A DNA stretch of 64,000 nucleotides from Gordius sp. MW1 (lineage: Eukaryota; Nematomorpha; Gordioida; Gordea; Gordiidae), in the NCBI GenBank assembly GCA_964036665.1, contig OZ038530.1, positions 9,016,501 through 9,080,500 on the forward strand, read 5' to 3'. Below, one piece after another: positions 13,529-26,500 of this stretch. Made by a program: the position numbers and the translations under genes. The stretch's first letter is position 1; every line of letters begins with the position of its first letter. A model generated the notes under the pieces. That model made no database searches, was not told the DNA's origin, and saw only the letters and a program-made list of their open reading frames with translations.

Positions 13529-13830
13529 CAAGCGCGTAGCCAGGAATTTCTCAAGGGGAAGGAAAGCTGCCTAAAAATTTTTTTAAACATTTTATTTGTA
13601 ATTAAAAATAAAAATTTAAACAATTAAAAAGTCAGGCCCACTGGCCCCACTCGGATCAATGTCTAAAACTTGATATATTATGTTTCCAGGCTTTACAATG
13701 TCTTAAGATCTTTTATGCAACTAAACTATAATATTTTAACCCATTTAATCTAATTGTTAATCAAATTTTTTTCAAATTTTGGTCGAAGGAAAAGTCCCGC
13801 TTTCCTCCCCCTCCCTTGGCTACGCGCCTG
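13529..13830. mobile_element. 302-bp hAT-like MITE, GCGCGTAGCC ends
   Basis: Ends are CAAGCGCGTAGCCAGG and TTGGCTACGCGCCTG, nearly perfect inverted repeats. The 8-bp direct repeat GCTTAAAC lies on both sides (13521-13528 and 13831-13838), as expected of hAT transposition. The interior matches the insertion at 27330-27965 in the opposite orientation. It has no coding capacity. Confidence 0.85.
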
Positions 13831-14040
13831 GCTTAAACAGTTTTAGTTTAAAAACTTTTGTTTTTAATAATTTAGCAAAAGCTGGTTTGGGGTACCATAT
13901 ACCCCAAAAGGACACCTAAGAAAGTCTTTTTTATTAAAAAAAAATTTACTTAAAAAATATTAATTTTAACATTTGAAATGAATATCGCTTGTTATATGAT
14001 TATTAATTGCTATGCAATTTATGGGCTCGTTTTTGATTTT

Positions 14041-15710
14041 CCGTTGTCCGTTGTCCGTTGTCCGTTGTCCGTTACCCTTCACTGTTTTTTATCGATTTTT
14101 TAAATTAATACATAAGAGGTGCCCCACCCCTCATCTCTATCTCCCTCGCTGTGTTAGAATTACCCCTGGCCGCTCTGAGCACCTACGGGTAAAGTTTCGA
14201 GCGAATCGGGCCGGTATTTTCAGAATTTAGCCCTTTTTTAAACTAAAAAAAAATTTAGGATCCTGCAAGAGCTATTACTTTAAATTTTATTTATTTAATT
14301 TAAATAGTTTGTTAAACTCCAATAATTTTGACTGTATACTGTAACATTGATAATATGACTTTTTGGCCGTCCGCTGGCTACTGACCAATGAAAAAATGAT
14401 CTTGTCTTGCACCGAATGTCTTGTCTTGCACCGAATGTCTTGTCACCTTGTTTACTTTTAATTTTTGTTAATTTAATTTAATTTTTTTTTTTTTTTTTTA
14501 ATGTATATATTGTTTATTATAACGTAAGAACATTATAAAAACGAAGTGTCAAAATTCGAAAAATATAGCGGATGTAAAACAAAATAAAAATATTATGATT
14601 CAAAAATGTCGCATGTGTCATCTTGTAAAAGTGGCCAACTGTCGGCCAGGGATTTAAAATTGTACTTAGCTATAAAAATAGGTTCGAATCCCGGAGTTTT
14701 TTAAGACTCTTATGATTGTTCTTGTTACTACCATTGATAAAAAGACTTTTTGGCCGTCCGTTGGGTGCTGACCAATGAAAAAAATGACCATTGGCCAAAA
14801 TGTAAATCCAAGTTTTTTTCTCGTTTTTTTTTTGACTATTATGATTGTTCCTGTTACTACCATTGATAATAAAACTTTTTGGTCGTCCGCTGGCTGCTGA
14901 CCATTGAAAAAAATGACCATTGGCTAAAATGTGAATCGAAATTATTTTTTTCGTTTTTTTTGGCTAACATTGACAATTACCCTATGCCCTCCCGCGACAG
15001 AGCCTATGCCTCTACTGATATGGGTCCCTGTGCCCCCCCCCCTACAAAAGCCTATCCTCTACTGATGTGGGTTCGAATCCCATCGAGGGCAAATTCTTAA
15101 TTGCTGGTTCGATACTCAAAGAGGGCCAAATTTTTTTGTTATTTTTTTTTTAAATTAATATATTGTTCTTGTTACTACCATTGATAATATGGCTTTTTGG
15201 CCGTCCACTGGCTGCTGACCAATGGAAGAAAATGACCATTGGCCAAAATGTTAATCAAAATTTTTTTTTCGTTATATTTGGCTCTTATATATTAATAGAC
15301 TGTCTCTTAGTACTGACCAATGAAAAAAATGACTACTGGCCAAAGTGTGAATCGAAAATTTTTTTTTCATTTTTTTTTGACTCTTATGTATTTATATCGA
15401 CTTTTAACGTGTCCTGGCTGCTGACCAATGGAAAAAAATGACCAATGGCCAAATTGTTAATCAAAAAATTTTTTTTCGTTATTTTTGGCTCTTATATATT
15501 AATAGACTGTCTCTTGGTACTGACCAATGAAAAAAATGACCACTGGCCAAAGTGTGAATCAAAATTTTTTTTTTCATTTTTTTTGACTCTTATGTATTTA
15601 TATCGACTTTTAACGTGTCCTGGCTGCTGACCAATGTAAAAAAATGACCATTGGCCAAAATGTTAATCAAAAAATTTTTTTTCGTTATTTTTGGCTCTTA
15701 TATATTATTT
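14041..15710. repeat. Degenerate tandem array A, about 205-bp units plus sub-repeats
   Basis: CTGCTGACCAATG followed by AATGACCATTGGCCAAA recurs many times. Between about 15209 and 15700 it forms units of about 205 bp, each holding two versions of the motif separated by TTTGGCTCTTATATATT or TTGACTCTTATGTATTT. To the left the copies are looser. A short (TGTCCGT)n run lies at 14041-14075. A block of about 105 bp with CACCTACGGGTAAAGTTTC occurs at about 14140-14250 and again at 15870-15980, so it flanks the array. Fragments like GGTTCGAATCCC (14683, 15069) recall tRNA T-arms. Open frames within it are repeat by-products. Confidence 0.75.
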
Positions 15711-16099
15711 TATATATGCATGAGCATAGCATAGGCCAAATATAATGATTTTTACGAAAGTAATGTATATTCTTTACTAATTTTGGGAGTTTATATACCA
15801 CATATATATGAGAGGCCTACTATATTTAAAGGGAAAAAGATTAAATTAATAATTACCTCTTCCTACGTGTTCCTAAAAGCTATTTTACCCCTGACCACCC
15901 TGGGCACCTACGGGTAAAGTTTCAAGCGAATCGGGCGGGTAGTTTCAGAATTTAGCCCTTTTTTAAAACTAAAAGGATTTTTTTTTAATTTTTTATAAAA
16001 TTAAATTAATATTTTGTTCTTGTTAATACCATTGACTGTCTGCTAACCATTAGAAAGTATCACCACTGGCCTAAGTGATAAATTTGTATAAATAATTAA

Positions 16100-17585
16100 T
16101 TAATCATTAGGCATTTAATATTCCCTATAGGCATTATCGCCCCTTCCCACCTTTCTCGCCCATAAATTGCATAGGAAATATGATACATTTATACGGAGTA
16201 TAGATGAGTCGTCCCCCTTGACAGGGTCTAAGCGTCTAGGTCTGGCATAAACGGTTGGTCCTTGTGTACGTATGTGGTGGACTATTTGGTGGCTTACGCG
16301 ACCTGTAATTTGGAGGGGCATAAATATCGGGAACTCTTTAAACACATTTTAAAAATACGATAAATCGATCTTTATTGCGAGTTGTAAATTATACAAGTTC
16401 GAGTCAATATATCGCTCATGAGACCTTAAAGTAGTCTTAGGGTCTAACAAACATTTACGGCGTATATCAACGAGAAGGTTATAGTGATTTAAAAAATCAG
16501 CCCCGATATTAGGTGTCTTAACGTCGGAGATGGCAAAAACCCATTGAAAGCTTCTCCGTAAGCTAAGGTCCAGTTCCATTGATTTCTGGCCATAGGTCAG
16601 TATGGAACTATTATTTGCAGCGTGGAGAAGGATGTGTGAGGGGGTGAGATGGTGGTTACGTGGGGGTGGTATGACACTTAGTTCCGCGCCAGTATCTATA
16701 AAAAAACGAAATTTGGTTGATTTATCGTAAATAATAAGCGATTGATGTTATGGCCTGAACCAGGTGTCGCGGATTCTGGCAGGCCTATGGGTGTGACGAG
16801 GAAAGCGAGATATAGTTTCAAGGCTGATGGCATTTAGTAGCCTTTTCCTTATATCTTTGGTGATACCAACACCAACGTCTGCGCGGGGTTGAAAAGGGGA
16901 ATCTCCTTGATGTAGACCTACTTGTCGACGTAAAACATTTTTGTCGGCCGACCTCCTGCCGCAATGTATCGATGCTCCCTCTCAATTTATTGACCATGTC
17001 TCTGAGCATCTCGATATCATCGTTTGATCTGTGGGTGGCAGGGGCGACGTTGGATATTTGAGGCGTATGGTATGTTTCCTTTTATCAGCTATTTGAGCCA
17101 GCTTGACTAATTTGATCGCTTGAACAAATTGCCAAGATTCTGGCCATGTTATTATCAAGCTTTTCCAGCCACAATTGTTTTAAGATTACGTCATCCATTT
17201 TAGCGGTACCCAGGAGGGCTTTCATGTATCTATTGAGTTGTGATGGTGTACGATCACCCAATTGCACGTTGGAGAGTAAGTCGTGGAGTCGTGCTGAGTC
17301 CGACTTTGTCGCGCGGTCGATAATAGCTGTCCGGATGGTGGTGTACGGAGCCTCAAAAGGTAGATTTTCCAAATAATCTTGGATTTCGATAGTGACTTCT
17401 TGGGGGAGGCATTCAATCGCGTATCCAAGTTTGCTAGACTCAGATGTTATTCGGCGTATCGTGAAAAGGGCCTCTATTTGGACAAACCCTAGGCGGGGAT
17501 TTAAACGATTAAAGGGGGGCAATTTAAAAAACATAGCGTTCTCTGATTTAATTTGGGCATCATCAAATTGGTAGGTATCCATTTA
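16100..17585 (-). mobile_element. Ty3/gypsy LTR-retrotransposon relic: gag, protease, start of pol
   Basis: Minus-strand fragments, in element order: a gag capsid-like region (about 17085-17582, with LPPFNRLNP and GDRTPSQLNRYMKALLG, typical of Mag/gypsy-type gag), an aspartic-protease-like stretch (about 16350-16720, with IGADFLNHYNLLVD) and the linker before reverse transcriptase (about 16115-16345, with VHHIRTQGP and ARPRRLDPVKG). No reverse transcriptase, RNase H or integrase was recognised. It is a broken, old fossil with several breaks and most of pol gone. LTR-like sequences lie at 17836-18110 and 12608-12715. Confidence 0.8.
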
Positions 17586-17835
17586 CAAGGTTGCGTATAA
17601 CAAGGGTTGGGTAAGGGTTGGGTAGAAGGGTGCGTATAACAAGGGTGGGTCATTGACCCAAATTCACCCAAACCAAACAATCACTCATTGAACCAAAATT
17701 AAAACCAACCTACCATTGTTTCTTCTACAAAACCTAGCGCACCACTTCCTAACCCAACCATTACCAAGTGTGGTCGTCTAATTCATTGGCCCAAAAAATT
17801 TGTTAATTTTGTATGAACTCCGTTTTTACCCAGCG

Positions 17836-18110
17836 GAATATTTGTTGCATCCATTACTATTTAATTGATCGCTCACGGCATATTAGTTAAGTCTACTTCG
17901 AAACTTAATTGACTCATTTACATTACCTTACTACTTCGCGACGTTAATTGACCTATCACATATAGCTCGCGGCTTCACCACTAAATGTTAATTGATTTAA
18001 TGTATTTCAATTAATTCGCGATTATATAAAGCGTGTAAAACACTTCTTTACTACTTACATTTCTCTCAAACGTTTGACTACTTATTGGATATTTAATAAA
18101 GTATTTATTA
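17836..18110. mobile_element. LTR-like sequence, Ty3/gypsy relic (copy 3)
   Basis: It shares its layout with 11581-11895: CAGCGGAATATTTGTTGC, GACGTTAATTGACC, TATATAAAG next to the GTGTAAAACACTTC palindrome, and AATAAAG. It lies about 250 bp beyond the start of the gag relic, where the 5' LTR of a minus-strand element would be. It has diverged clearly from copy 1, so the element is old. Confidence 0.55.
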
Positions 18111-18459
18111 CTTTATACATATATTAACGCGCAAATGCATATTTATAATTTGCAGGTAATTACTAAATACGTTTTTAGGTTATATCAGTACAACTTTTGG
18201 TAAGTGAGCCTATAAATGTTCACAGTATCTATAAATTTGACGCCTTTGTGTTGCTAATATTAATCAAACCTTGATATGCCTAAGGTTAAGGTTGAAAAGA
18301 ATTTTATGGTCATAAAAGCTTATTAAAGGCTCTTTATAGGCTAAATGTGTAACCTATTCTTCAATTAATATATAACCCAACTTATATTTAAAAACACCAA
18401 TAATTCCCAAAAAGTCGTTTTTAATAAAAACCGATTCGAGTTTTGCTAACTGCTTATTA

Positions 18460-20150
18460 AAGTACATATTAATGCTATGCAATTCATGTGCTGGTTTTTG
18501 GTTGTTCGTTCTGTCCAACTTGTATTTTTTTAATAATTTCTGTAGAAACTTATACTGGTTTTGAATGTCTTATGGACTTATGCTTATATAAAAGACTTTA
18601 TTTTGCTTTCGCAAATAGGCTAAATGACTGCTGATTGGCTTTACTTTTTGCAACCTCGCCCGAGCCCAAATCCATTACTGTTTATGGGCCCGACTGATTA
18701 CATTCCTTTCCCCAATTTGCCTAAGTTGTGGCTTTATAACGGATAATTGCAAAACTGGCTAAATAATTACCTGCAAATTAATGCTGACCGTGCTTACACT
18801 TAATATGTCTTATCTGGCCAGAGGCTAAACTCCTTTTTAATTACTATTTATTTTTGCTGTTTACGAATTTCTTCTGACAACTTTTCTAGGTTATTGATTT
18901 ATAACCGATAATTGCAAAACTGACTAAATAATTCTTTGCAAATTAATAATGACCGTTGCTTTTCTACTTTATAGGACCCCAGCCAAAGGCTAAAATTCAT
19001 TGTTATTTTTGTGCCTGCAGGTTTTGTTTATAGTGTCTTAGTCATTTTCTAGAAAAAAATAAAATTTTATGGCTGAAAATAAATGATGACCGTTCCTCGG
19101 CCAAAGATCAGCCATTTTGTCCTTTTTCCGGGCCTCACTTGATTCTTGATTTTTTGTGAATTTTTGTTGGTGTGGGCGGCTAACTTTTAGGCCAAAAATG
19201 TATATATTTATCAGACCGCCTGCTTAAAATTTAACCATTGTTTATATTTTATGCTATAATTTTGCCTTTTGAAGATATAACCTTAAAAAAAGCTTTTGAA
19301 TGTTGTCATTTTTTCCTTATATAAATGTTGCCAATATCGTATAGGTAAAATTAAGATTTGTTATATATAAGGCCAAGATATTTTGGCGCTGTGGCAATAC
19401 AATATTTTTATAAAAACTTTTTTAAATAGTTTTTTACTATTCATATTATTTTTTTAAATATCAAAGTTTTCTTGTCAATATCACCGTTCCACTTTGCTCT
19501 CTTACAATTCACTTTACACAAACCTACTCTACCTTGTGAAATGTTTTATATTGTCTTGATAACTACATACTTAGATTTATTTATAAATAATTTTTTTTAT
19601 TTTATGCTCTATAAACATATGACATATGAGGGATCTGAGACGTGGCCTTAATTTTAAGCGAGTATGATATAAGGGGTAAAAATTTTGAATTGCGTTGATC
19701 CTTCCCACTTGTATAAAATCGAAGCTCGGCCCCTCAAGGCAAAAGAGGCTAGCTACGCCACTGATTATAATATAACATTTGGCTATAAGCATTTCAAAGG
19801 CTGTTGTTTTATATCATATTTCCTGTACAGCCAGGGTTGGTGAAAACTGTTAATTTAATCTAAAAGTTATTTATTGTTTTTTAATGAACTTTTCAAGTCT
19901 ACAATTAACTAAATCTATCATTATTATTTATTGTCTTCTAGAATTCTTATACACTCGTTACTTTGGATAAATTTACAAAATAATTTTGCTAAAAACATGA
20001 GTCTGTATGTTATATATTAATTTCTTTTGGCAATTTGTCTAGGTTGTTGATTCATAACGGATTTCTGCAAAACTGATTAAATAATTCCTTACAATTTTAC
20101 GATGACCGTTGATTACTTCTAATTTGTCTGACTCTAGCCCGAGGCCAACT
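18460..20150. repeat. Degenerate repeat array B, units of about 125-140 bp
   Basis: A unit containing ATAACGGATAATTGCAAAAC, then TAAATAATT and GACCGTTG, recurs near 18735, 18895 and 20050, each followed by a variant of CCAGAGGCTAAA. The start, around 18470-18530 with GCTATGCAATTCATG, resembles 13990-14045 at the head of array A. The two arrays therefore probably derive from one repeat family. No coding sequence was seen. Confidence 0.55.
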
Positions 20151-20550
20151 AATAAAATAGGATGTATATATTGAACAGCTTAATGTTAATTTTAAAAGGT
20201 CTACTGCAATAAATGCATTAAATTATAATTATAACTTGCAATTTACTATAAGGGCTCACCAAGTGTATTTGAATATATTTTTGTTAGAGCCGAAATGATT
20301 TTTTTACATGTACATAAGTTATGTAGCGTATTCATGTTTGTTAATTTATTTTATTCCTACTAAATAATTGAATATACTATAACAATCGAGATACTAAGAA
20401 TGGTGTGTGGGTAACAATTATTTAAATAAATTCATTGGTACTTGTTCAAACTTTATTATTTTACAGAATTTAATATGAAGTAGTAGTGCATAGCTTTATG
20501 GTGTGGTGCTTTCAATATGATGTGATGCTACAAAATTTATCTTCGTAAAA

Positions 20551-23500
20551 TTATACGGTATTAATAATTGATAGGCATTCTTGATGGATTGATAACATAA
20601 TATTTTCGTTAGATCTTTTCTGTCTTGGATCACTGCGCTTTTTGCTCTTCCTTCTAGCAGATCTTTTTTTATAGTTACTTAGATCTAATATGCCGCTCTC
20701 AAGTTCCAGCATGTGCTTGCAATTGTATTCTCTTGAAACTATGTACAGATTATTGGGATCAATGCACAACTCATATTTAATTAATTCTAATATTTTGCAC
20801 CAATCTCCTTTAGGAATTTTGTTTTTGCGCCTAAAATTATTTTTGGTTAAAGTATTTAAACATTTAATTTGTTAAGAATTTATTATTAATTTGATTTCGA
20901 TTGGTGATTAATAGAAGAAGTTAAATTATATTAATATTACAAAAAAATTAATGTCAAACCTAACTAGTTTTGACTCATAAAAAAATAAAAAGAATTAAAA
21001 ATATTTTATAGCTAAGTATGTCACATTTAAATCATGGATTTAAAATAAAATTTTTGTTTTATTAAGAAAACTTTTTTGTCGTGATGTGAATGGTGTTTCA
21101 ATATTTTTAATAAATTTACGCATTTATGGAAACCATAACATGTTCGGGTAAACATCTTTTGCCTGTGGCATCCAATTTGTGGCAAGAATAAAGCACCGAA
21201 ATCTGATAGTCAGTGTATATAATTTTAAAAGATGTGTTTGAATAAATGTCCCCATTTCCGTCCAAAAAGTGGGCGTGAATAAATCCTTTTTTCTGTGTGT
21301 CTTGCCAACATTCTAATATAGATGGTCCTACGCATCTATTTTTTCTATGCCGTGATAATAATAAATGTAAAGATTTTAATAAGTTTAAGCTTGTTATTAG
21401 CTAATTTTTCGGAGAAAAATATCAAACTTATCCTTTTAATTTAGATAACATTTGTTTTTAAATATTACCTTTGATTAAACCTTACACTAATAATACGATA
21501 GACTAGTAAATAGCTGATAATTAGATAATAGGGGTGTAACCCCCATCTTGATGCACATATTAACGATTCTTAACTTTTTTTGTCGTATTTATTAATAATA
21601 TGAATTTATATATAACTATTATCACATAATAAAAACTCTTACAAAAGAGAAACAAATTTCAATTTCTTAAATTTATTCAAAAAATCCACACGTTTAAGGA
21701 GATAAGAAGTTATGGCAAAAATTGTTATTAACGCCAACTATTTAATATTTTCTGTACGCTCTAATTTTTTTTCATCATTTATATTGTCTTCCATAACTTT
21801 TTGCAGCTTTTGACAGCAAAATGCCCAGATAAATTTAATGCAGATCAAAATGAACTTAATGATACAATCATGTTTACCAGTCTATAACGTACATAAAATT
21901 ATTAATAAGTTTTTTTAGTTTAAAATAAGGTTTTACTCAAAATGGGATAATGGTGTGGCGGAGTTGGGTGGCAGATGGTTCTTTCTGTTATTTTATGTAA
22001 ATGTGAAATAATTATTTGTTAATATAGTAATACCCATGTACTCTAAAGTAAAATTATCATCATTTAAAGTCAGCTGCTATAGGCTGCCACTTATAGCAAA
22101 ATAACAAGTTTTTAAAATTAAATGTTTACTACATTATATAATTATAATGAAATGATCCAAATACAATTGAAAAATGAAATAATTTATATAGAACGTAATT
22201 GTAACTTAATTAAGAGAGCTTTTTATGCATTCAATAAGCACGAGATATATAAATCACCTTATAAAATAAGCTAGAGTTTTGAGATTAAATTGCTAACGAT
22301 TAATGTAAGTTTGAAGATCCTCTACAGGTATAATATGAACTTATCATTAGACCGATTGCTTTATGTTTTATAATCGCGGTTTTAGGTTTACAATAAGCTA
22401 TATTCTTGTCGTATATGTAATCCGTGAAAGAAGAATAGTTTAATGTAGTATATCTTTTATTTGTATATCATTTGCTACAGATTATATTATTGCTATAATT
22501 ATATATTTTAATATTGCAAGCCAAATCCGAGTTGGTAATAACCATATGTTTTTATTCTTAACCTTCTAATTATCCTTTGTTCATTTACTTTCCACACCAC
22601 GGCCCTATTTACGAATAAATTATTATTATTATGCCTATCTATTATTTCTAATAATTCTGGAAAAAGAAATAGTGTAGGGGAGATCGGGGACTAAATGGCC
22701 ATAAAAAATTAAATCACGTTTAAAAAAAACTAATAAAGTTTTTCATAATTTTTTTATTGGAATATATTTTTATAGTCTGTTTCTCTATAAGGAAAAAATG
22801 AGAAAAAAGTGCTTATAGTTTTTTCATAAATTAGGTTTAAAAAATCAAAAATCCTAGAAATTTTAAAAGTGCCCGGGGCTAGTTATAGCTCTGTTTAAAG
22901 GATAAATTCCCCATGACATTTTCACTTTTTAATAGTGTATGCTAACTTAAATCAATAAAAAGATTGTTACATTATAAAATAGAAAATGCAAATGTAATAT
23001 GAATGTATTTTATATAATACAAATAAAAAAAGGTCAAGATGACAATCTGACTTAAGTACACTTAAAAGACATATTTTGCAGTGGGAAAAAACTTTTAGTC
23101 GTTTTTGTATAATCATAATCTATTTCTATTTCTAAATTATACAAAGTTGGATTATAAACAAAATGTTTGTTTTTTAAATCTTGTCAGTTGTAAGGCCCAA
23201 TTAAAAATGGCTAGAACTAGTCCCTCTCCGACTAGTCCCGACCCCTATTTTTATGAACAATTAATAATTCAACATGTTATATTGCGAATAAAAATTTAAT
23301 CATTAGGCGGTTTTTATATAAAAAATATCCCTTTATGAGATAAAACTTAAATTAGTCCAAAATATAAAGCCAAAAAAATTTTATGTGCAAAATACAAAAT
23401 TTTGTCAAGGCTACTAATAGCCCGGAAAAATCGTCTTTCTTCTATAAAAATTTTAAATTTTCTTTTTCTAAACAAAATTTTTTTTACTTATACCTTATGA

Positions 23501-26500
23501 AAAAATACACAATGGTTTTAATTTTAATTATATATCATTATTATTTTAAAAATAATTACAAAGATAATAGTAACCCCGGGCTACGACTAGCCCGGTCTCC
23601 CCTAAATGTTAAATTACAAACTGTAGCTGGTTTCTCTTTTACCAAGAGGCCCTCATTTTGATTATATTAAGGTAGGGTAATCAAAGGGTAGAGGAGACCG
23701 GGCCTATACGTTTACCGGGGTTAGGCACGCCCTCTCAAAATATTGTCAATTATATTTAGTTTGCCCTCAAATATACTTTATTCAGGCACGTACTGGGCAC
23801 GAAAAATATTTGGGTTAACTCCTATCACAAAAAAATAACGAAGAAAATAAGATTTTTTTAAAGCAACGCTTTTTACATTTTTGAATTTTGTAAATTATTA
23901 AAAAATAACGTGTTCTCTCAGCTTTTAAGAAATTTTATAGTAACAAGAGTAGACTTTTTCATAGAATTCATGTGTAAATATATAATTTTGAAAATTCTAA
24001 GGATATTTAAACTCAACTTAAAGTGAAATGATCACCCTGGGCTATCAAGAACGGGGCTATCGTTTCGTTTTACTCATTCATTAATTAACCATTGTCCATA
24101 ATTGCTATTAAAAAACTAATTTTGTATCCTGTGAACAAAAAAGACATTATGTTAGAAATAATATCAGATTAAAGGAAATCGTTGAACAAATAAATTTAAG
24201 TTAATATTTATCTTATTATAAATTATACAATTTTAGAAAACTCTACGTTTTTTATATTTTAGCAATTTAAGCACATGCACATAAGTTATATATACATTTC
24301 TCACTTTAAATAAAAGGGGACACCTTAGCCTAATTTAAAAAACACCTGAGCCTTGGTCATTTTTCGAAGTTATTTTCTTTTTTTGAAAAAAAATATAACA
24401 ACAGTGTTTCTATAATATTCTTTTTTGTAATAAACATTGTAGCCTTAGCCAAGAATATTTTTGAAAAAAAGTATTTGAAAATGGGTTGAAAATTTTGTCT
24501 ATGCCTGTTTGATTGTTTTTGATCGAGATAATCACTGTCTCCCCTATCCTATTAGGTTAAAGTTGAATCAGCAATAAGTCCATAAATTCAATTTAAATTG
24601 ATCATTTTTTGTTTAAATTCATGAATAAAATTCATTGTTGATTGTGTACAAGCCACGTTAGTTTTGGGACCCTCACTAAATAATCCCCATTTATTGCAAT
24701 GCTTAGGTATAAATTAATAACATTGCCAGTTGTCTATTGCGACTTTTTTAAACAGCAATAGATATAATAAAGACGATTTCTATTCCACATTTTATAAATA
24801 CTATTACCTATATTTAAATGTGTTACTAATTTTTACATTTATTTTGTCATAAATAAAAGCCGAGATCGTAGGGCAAATTGGCAATTTTCTTTTTAATTTT
24901 CCTGCGCATTTTTTATTTAACCCCCTAGTTCCTTTATTTATTATATCCATAATATGTCATAAATCAAAATGTTGAATCTCAATATCGAATTATTCATCGC
25001 CTAGGCCATTTAAATAGCATCAGAAAAAAATTGGAAACAGGACCTACGACTGTCCCAAGTCCGTGTGAAAAAAATAAAGGGTTGGCGTCAGGTCGGAAAG
25101 CGGCTTTAAATCCAATTTAAAATGATAATAGGAAACAAAATTTTACAACAAAAAGCTAGAGGGTCCTCCACAATCGACGCGCAAATAACGTGCTGGAATG
25201 TGAGAACGTTGACGGGGAAGAGCATCGAGGTCGCACAAATGCTAAAAAGAAGAAAGTTACACATCGCCTGCCTACAAGAGACGAGGTGGAACGTAACCAA
25301 AGCTCGGTAGGAGAAGAATACAAACTATTCTACAATGGATCACCAAATCGTAGAAATGGGGTCGGTATCGTTTTAAGCGAATCGTTCAAGGACAAGGTGG
25401 TGGAAGTCAAGCGTTGTTCAGACAGGCTAATGTGGGAGAATGCAGATCAAGGGGGCCTCCTAACCTTATGTGCACGTATTCTCCCCAAATTGGGTGTATG
25501 GAATCAGAGAAAGACATATTCTTCGATTCATTGGAAGAGTAAATACAAGGAATAGGACAGGAAGAATGGCTAATTATTGGGGCGGATTTCAACGCTGACT
25601 TAAAGAAAGATCGCCTGGGGTATGAACGCAATCATGGAGGCTATGGCATGGTCTGAAGAACAAACAAGGAAAAAAACTTCTCCACGTATCCTAAGCATAC
25701 GAGGGCGATCGTTAACACCTATTTTCAAAAATGCTTAGATCATATTGTGAATATAAGTGGGAAGCATTTTAGTCAAATTGATTTGGAGTATCAAGAATAG
25801 CAAAGTAAAAGCGGGAGCGCCAGGCAACATCGTCCCCTTGTTATGGATCTTGACAGAAAAATATTTCCCGGAAGAAGAAAGGTCTTTGAACCTCGAATTC
25901 AATACGAAAGGCTAAAGAATATCGACGAACGAAAAATACTATCAAAAGGCATCCTTACTCTTGGGTGCAAGGAAGGCAAAAGGACGTAGACGACGATCGG
26001 GAGACGCTAACTAAGGACATAAAGGAAACAGCAATTTGAGTTTTAAGAGAGACAAAGGAGGCAAGCTAGGAAGGGGACTAGGTGGTGGGATCAATCGGTT
26101 AGGGATTTCATCAAAAGAGAAAAAGATCTATATAAACGGCATTAATCAAAGGTCGGAGGATTACCAAGAGTATAAGGAGGCAAAGAGAGCCGCGAAAAAG
26201 GCTGTTGTATTATCGAAGAATGCCGCGTACACCGAGATAACAAACAAACTGGACCATAAAGAGGGCGATAGGCTTATGTACAAGTTGGCCAAGATAAAAG
26301 AAAGTCGCGATGTCGGAGTTCTTATAATAGTCAAAAGGAGAAGTTTCAAACCTTATTCAAGCCGAAGGAAGTGATGGATAGGTGTAAAGAATATTTTAAG
26401 AAACGTATGAATATCGCAAATGACAAAGATTCCCTTTTCAATATTGAGCCAAACATAAGTGTGGTCGAACTCATTCAGGAGGATGAGTTTAGGACACAAA

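Noticed and set aside
15040-15105. Possible tRNA gene (GGGTTCGAATCCCATCGAGG)
   Set aside because: Only a T-arm-like part is present; no D arm or matching acceptor stem was found upstream.
15163-15630. Two open frames with similar repeated proteins
   Set aside because: They translate tandem array A; their likeness comes from the repeat unit, not a gene family.
16818-17009. Minus-strand 63-codon frame as a host exon
   Set aside because: It lies within the Ty3/gypsy relic and is better explained as part of that fossil.
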